Program-made: the position numbers and the translations under genes
Shown: one piece after another, positions 60,599-64,000 of the stretch
Numbering within the stretch: the stretch's first letter is position 1
Layout: each line of letters opens with the position of its first letter
The notes under the pieces: model-generated
The model's database searches: none
The model's input: the letters and a program-made list of their open reading frames with translations, nothing else
What the model was told of the DNA's origin: nothing
Origin: Corbicula japonica
Lineage: Eukaryota > Mollusca > Bivalvia > Venerida > Cyrenidae
Assembly: GCA_038501625.1 (NCBI GenBank)
Contig: JAZAYU010000009.1
Coordinates: 1,054,001 to 1,118,000 of the forward strand
Direction of reading: 5' to 3'
DNA length: 64,000 nt

Positions 60599-60799
60599 TA
60601 TGCTGGTCTACAATGTTTAGTGCCAATTTGTGAAAATAATGTTAGGGTTTTCAAGAAATTCAAGGAAATCTTACTTCCTGGTTCAAAGTGAAAGTAGATT
60701 TGACTTTCACTTTGAACCAGGAAGTAAGATTTCCTTGAATTTCTTGAAAACCCTAACATTATTTTGACAAATTGGCACTAAACATTGTAGACCAGCATA
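60599..60799. repeat. 97-bp inverted duplication with one mismatch
   Basis: Left arm 60599-60695 and right arm 60703-60799 are complementary at every position but one (G at 60632 against G at 60766). They are separated by the 7-base spacer AGATTTG. The arm sequence is not F1 or F2. Confidence 0.92.
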
Positions 60800-61341
60800 T
60801 ACTTATTTCAGGTATGAGTTGCTTTGGTAAAATGTTCATGAATTTCAGAGTTCTCATGCAAATGGTTTTTCTTTTGTTTTAGTATGTTCTTGGTAATTAG
60901 AGAACATGAGTTAGACTAAATTGAGCTTGCAAACATTTACTACATCCATAGCTAAATACATTTCTTCACTAAAATCTAGGTGGCAATAAGTATTTCCCCC
61001 AAAATTCATTTTTGAAATTTTAGCTAGTTTTCGCCATTTGCAATGTTTGCGACCTCTTAACAGTACGCACTATACACCATATACACAGGTTTTATCTTCA
61101 TGTGCAAACAGTGCAGACCCAAATCAGCTGCATAATAAACAATGAATCAAAAGGTGTAGATCTTGATTAGATAGCACATGTGTGCCAGCCAATCTGGATC
61201 TACAAAAACTGTTCCCCCATGTTCAACAGCCATATCCCATGGAATAACAGAAGATTGATAATTAAGTTAAATTAACTACTATGGAAAAAAAAGTAAAGCA
61301 AAGTGAGAATTACCTACTAGAGGAGTTACAAGAGGAGATGG

Positions 61342-61383
<42 letters not shown>

Positions 61384-61748
61384 GACCTCGGTCATGAATC
61401 CAAACCAGGGTCTATTTAATTAGTATTGATTAAATAGACCCTGAAATAACTAAACAGGTGTCATTGACTAGCCAATCTCACTTAAGTCAGATCCAACAAA
61501 ATGTTAGTGTATCGGTTTTCAGGAGATGATTTTAATGAGATTGATTGACTAGCCTTTTGACTTTAAAACTTGTTCTGTTATAAATTTCACAACAAAGTTG
61601 TTCGTACTGTAACACATTCTACTTTCGTTTTGACTGTTTCACTGCGCATGTCTGTACTTTCAGCAGACAGTTTATTCTGATAACGACGGACGGAAAAACC
61701 GACGGAGAAAGAGTTTACTTTCGGTTTTGTTGTGGAAACAAATATATA
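60800..61748. other. Region upstream of DXO
   Basis: Eroded F1 at about 61055-61240, a (GAT)n microsatellite at 61343-61382, and a 20-bp-scale inverted repeat GGGTCTATTTAATTAG...TTAAATAGACCCTG at 61410-61443. The DXO promoter should lie here; no distinct element seen. Confidence 0.5.
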
Positions 61749-62152
61749 ATGAGTTTTGAACGTAAGTTTGAAGACAGTAAACATGTCAACGATTACAACA
61801 GACAAAAGAAGTTTGAGGTTTCATTTGAAACTGGAAATCACCAAAACTTTGACCTAAAATTTCCATTTTTCCGAAAACCTCAAGAGATAGGTGCATTCTC
61901 TTTGGATATTAAAAGAGAGTTTGAGAACTCTGACAAACAGCTTAGGTATTTTGTAAAGCCTGATAATTTTGACAGAGTTAATTTTGATTTGAGGAAAGGT
62001 TACAGTTCAATGGTTCGAAAAGATGAAAGTAAAAAAGAGTACATTAATGACATTTTGCATTGGATTTTGAAGAACAAAGAAAAATTTGCAATACTTGAAG
62101 GTGGAACTCATGAAAACCTAAATGATGTTAACAGTGGAGCACAGAAAAACAG
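61749..62152 (+). CDS. DXO: DXO, decapping exoribonuclease, N-terminal exon only
   Basis: 134 codons plus two bases, to a donor CAG|GTAATT. The family removes incomplete and NAD-type 5' caps from RNA and then degrades it 5'-3'. Visible: FPFFRKPQEIGAFSLD (residues 38-53) against human FPFYRRPSELGCFSLD; LRYFVKP; NFDLRKGY; and KKEYINDILHWILKN, the usual helix before the catalytic core. The active-site motifs (GGE, ExD, ExK) come later and are not in this window, so completeness cannot be judged. The start ATG has no competing in-frame ATG upstream. The following 1.8 kb contains no matching exon. Confidence 0.9.
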
Positions 62153-62518
62153 GTAATTACTATTAACTTCAGTTAAGTGTATTCAGATATGCCTAAAAAA
62201 TTATGGAATCAAACATATTAAAGTTTGACTTGTTATTAAGCATTGAACCAATATTTGACGATTTTCATTGGGTACAGTATAGAAAACATTTGGGTTGTTT
62301 TAAATGTGTAAAGCCGGAAGCATGGATTCCTAACACGAACACAATAAAAACTGTTTTAATATGTTTTTTTTCAGGCATTGGCATTCTTTAAAATTTTCAG
62401 AAAAGCTAGTATTAGGCATACTAAGACACTTCCCAAACATGTTTTTCAGTGAACATGATCATTTCATACATGTGTAGATGAATATTATTTTCTGGTCTTT
62501 GTGTCTGTCCGGTACATA
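62153..62518. other. DXO intron
   Basis: AT-rich; the open frame at 62203-62391 has no DXO similarity. Confidence 0.5.
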
Positions 62519-63065
62519 GAATATCCGAAAACAACCGAAAAAGACCGAATAAGACCGAAAAAGGGACCGAAAACCACTTTAAATCAAATTAAACATATAA
62601 TTTATGTACAAATGTAAATTATAATTGTTAAAATGAATGATTTTTTTAAGATTTTATGAAAATTTGACCGAATAAGGCCAAATCAGGGACCGAAAACAAT
62701 ATAAGTCGGCCGAAAACCACTTCTTAATGTATAATTAAGATATAAATTCCAAATTTAATCATTTAAATTAATTATTTTAAAAGGATTTTATGAAAATAAA
62801 TGGTTAAATACCGATCATTAAGACCAAATAAATCCAAAAGATGGACCGAAAACAACTTCTTAATCAAAACTCCGTGTTAAATTAGATATATATCCCAAAA
62901 ATTGTCATTAAAATGAAAGGTTCTTATAAAATAAATGGTCAGATACCGTCCATTAAGACCAAATAAGACCAAAAGATGGACCGAAAACAACTTCTTAATC
63001 AAAAGTCAATGACCAGAACAGGGACCAAAAACCACTATTTGCCGACCGAAAGGCACTTCTTAAAC
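62519..63065. repeat. ACCGAA-rich degenerate tandem repeat
   Basis: Short units (AAGACCGAAAAAGGGACCGA-like) sit in larger units of about 115-135 bp, each ending GGACCGAAAACNACTTCTTAAT, some four copies with decreasing regularity. Low in G and strongly strand-asymmetric. Confidence 0.78.
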
Positions 63066-63404
63066 AAAACTCATAATCTTGCATTGATCGATAATCAGAT
63101 TGAATGAATAGATGCTTTTTCGTTGTCTACTCACCTCTAACAACAATTGAAAAGAATAGCAAGTTCTAAAGAAATCGCTTGTCTTTGATTTGTTTTTCAC
63201 CTCCAATTATAATGAAAAGAATTACACGATCTAAAGAATCAGCGTGTCTTTGATTGCCTTTATTTTACCGGCAATGTCTTAACTCATCGGCACATTTTAA
63301 ATGTTGACTCGATAAATTTATCATCACCATTTTATAATTAGTATCTTACATTATTATTTAAGCCGAGAATTTTCATATCATCTTCACTCCAAATACAGAG
63401 GATC

Positions 63405-63619
63405 ATGGAGTTTCCTCAGTACGATTTTCCTGCGATATGCACCAAAAAATGCTCTCAAAATGTGATTGAATGTAATAATTGTAGTAATTGGGTACACGCC
63501 AAATGTGCAAATTTAAGTTCTAATGAATTAAAATCATGGTCTGGAAAATCGCTTAAATATCTGTGCAAGTGTTGTTCTTTTAAAGGAGAGGATTATGATG
63601 CTGAAGGTGCCCTGTCAAG
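63405..63619 (+). CDS. Probable PHD-finger exon, gene unknown
   Basis: ATG 63405 to a donor-like TCAAG|GTCAGT at 63619, 71 codons plus two bases. Zinc ligands in C4HC3 order: C12, C16, C23, C26, H31, C34, C54, C57, with the typical aromatic W29 two residues before the His. Such fingers read histone H3 tails in chromatin proteins, but in molluscs they also occur in transposon-encoded proteins. Spacing C-x3-C in the first pair is slightly unusual. Could be a nested gene, a mobile-element fragment, or a new gene after a truncated DXO. Confidence 0.6.
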
Positions 63620-64000
63620 GTCAGTTACTTTAAACACGATACATAGGTCGCGTTTAAAGTAATGCGTTTCTTATTTATTTAACTATATTTCCAATATCTG
63701 TGTACATTTATATAATATCAATTAATAAAAATCATGTATAGTTATGCGATTTTCTAAATAAGAAATTACAATATATTTTGATCTATTTATATTAGGCACA
63801 AAATTAGTCATTACATAATTTATGTCTAATCATGGCAGTGCCGTCACCAGTCGCTATTTAATGATAAGCTGTTTATTGTCACCGATTTACTGTTTATTGG
63901 GGATTAGTGGTCCTTATCGGTACGCGTGTCATTTAACTGTCGCATACTTAACCTTAATAAACAGCATTGAAATTCGTAATTTGTTTTATCTTGATTTTAA
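63620..64000. other. Right end of window
   Basis: AT-rich; no exon recognised. Confidence 0.4.

Noticed and set aside
61587..61805. 72-codon minus-strand open frame over the DXO start
   Set aside because: Overlaps the DXO exon in antisense; no similarity recognised.
1..64000. tRNA, rRNA or tRNA-derived SINE with A and B boxes
   Set aside because: I saw no cloverleaf or paired A/B boxes; a tRNAscan-type search would be needed to exclude it.

Overview
The window is nuclear DNA from an animal. Its genes are split by GT-AG introns, their products match animal-wide families, and most of the rest is dispersed palindromic repeats and tandem arrays. The repeat types (tandem-core elements ending in GGAC-type microsatellites, many foldback MITEs, a CR1/Jockey-like LINE) suggest a bivalve mollusc, perhaps a venerid clam. 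That placement is inference; no marker for the species is present.

Layout. From 304 to about 33.7 kb, minus strand: CEP112 (CCDC46), a coiled-coil centrosomal protein. Twenty-three coding exons can be joined in one uninterrupted frame of 837 codons, from an N-terminal DUF4485 region into a long coiled coil; the last exons lie left of position 1. From 33.1 to 40.5 kb: a 1.7-kb element with 15-bp inverted ends that covers a possible upstream CEP112 exon, then a decayed LINE (35.5-38.5 kb) followed by a 1.4-kb TA-flanked element. From 40.9 to 45.5 kb, plus strand: PDCL (phosducin-like protein), two coding exons around a 3.7-kb intron holding three nested inverted-repeat elements. From 49.9 to 57.7 kb, plus strand: the last three exons of a glutathione S-transferase-like gene; I could not find its first exon. 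From 61.7 to 62.2 kb, plus strand: the first coding exon of DXO, the noncanonical-cap decapping enzyme. From 63.4 to 63.6 kb, plus strand: a probable PHD-finger exon.

The four recognised genes are housekeeping genes of unrelated function (centrosome, G-protein beta-gamma assembly, detoxification, RNA 5'-end quality control). I see no operon-like logic among them.

The unusual content is in the repeats. Two foldback families recur across the window and are named here F1 (about 235 bp, four alternating copies of one motif) and F2 (about 150 bp, nearly a perfect palindrome). At least five tandem-core elements share one architecture but have unrelated cores. Several insertions can be read as events: an internally deleted LINE derivative with a 13-bp target duplication, a TTAA-targeted element inside a minisatellite whose neighbouring units show the empty site, TIR elements nested in one another, a 97-bp near-perfect inverted duplication, and a minisatellite whose unit copies a CEP112 splice donor. 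I found no convincing new gene system; the interest is structural and evolutionary.
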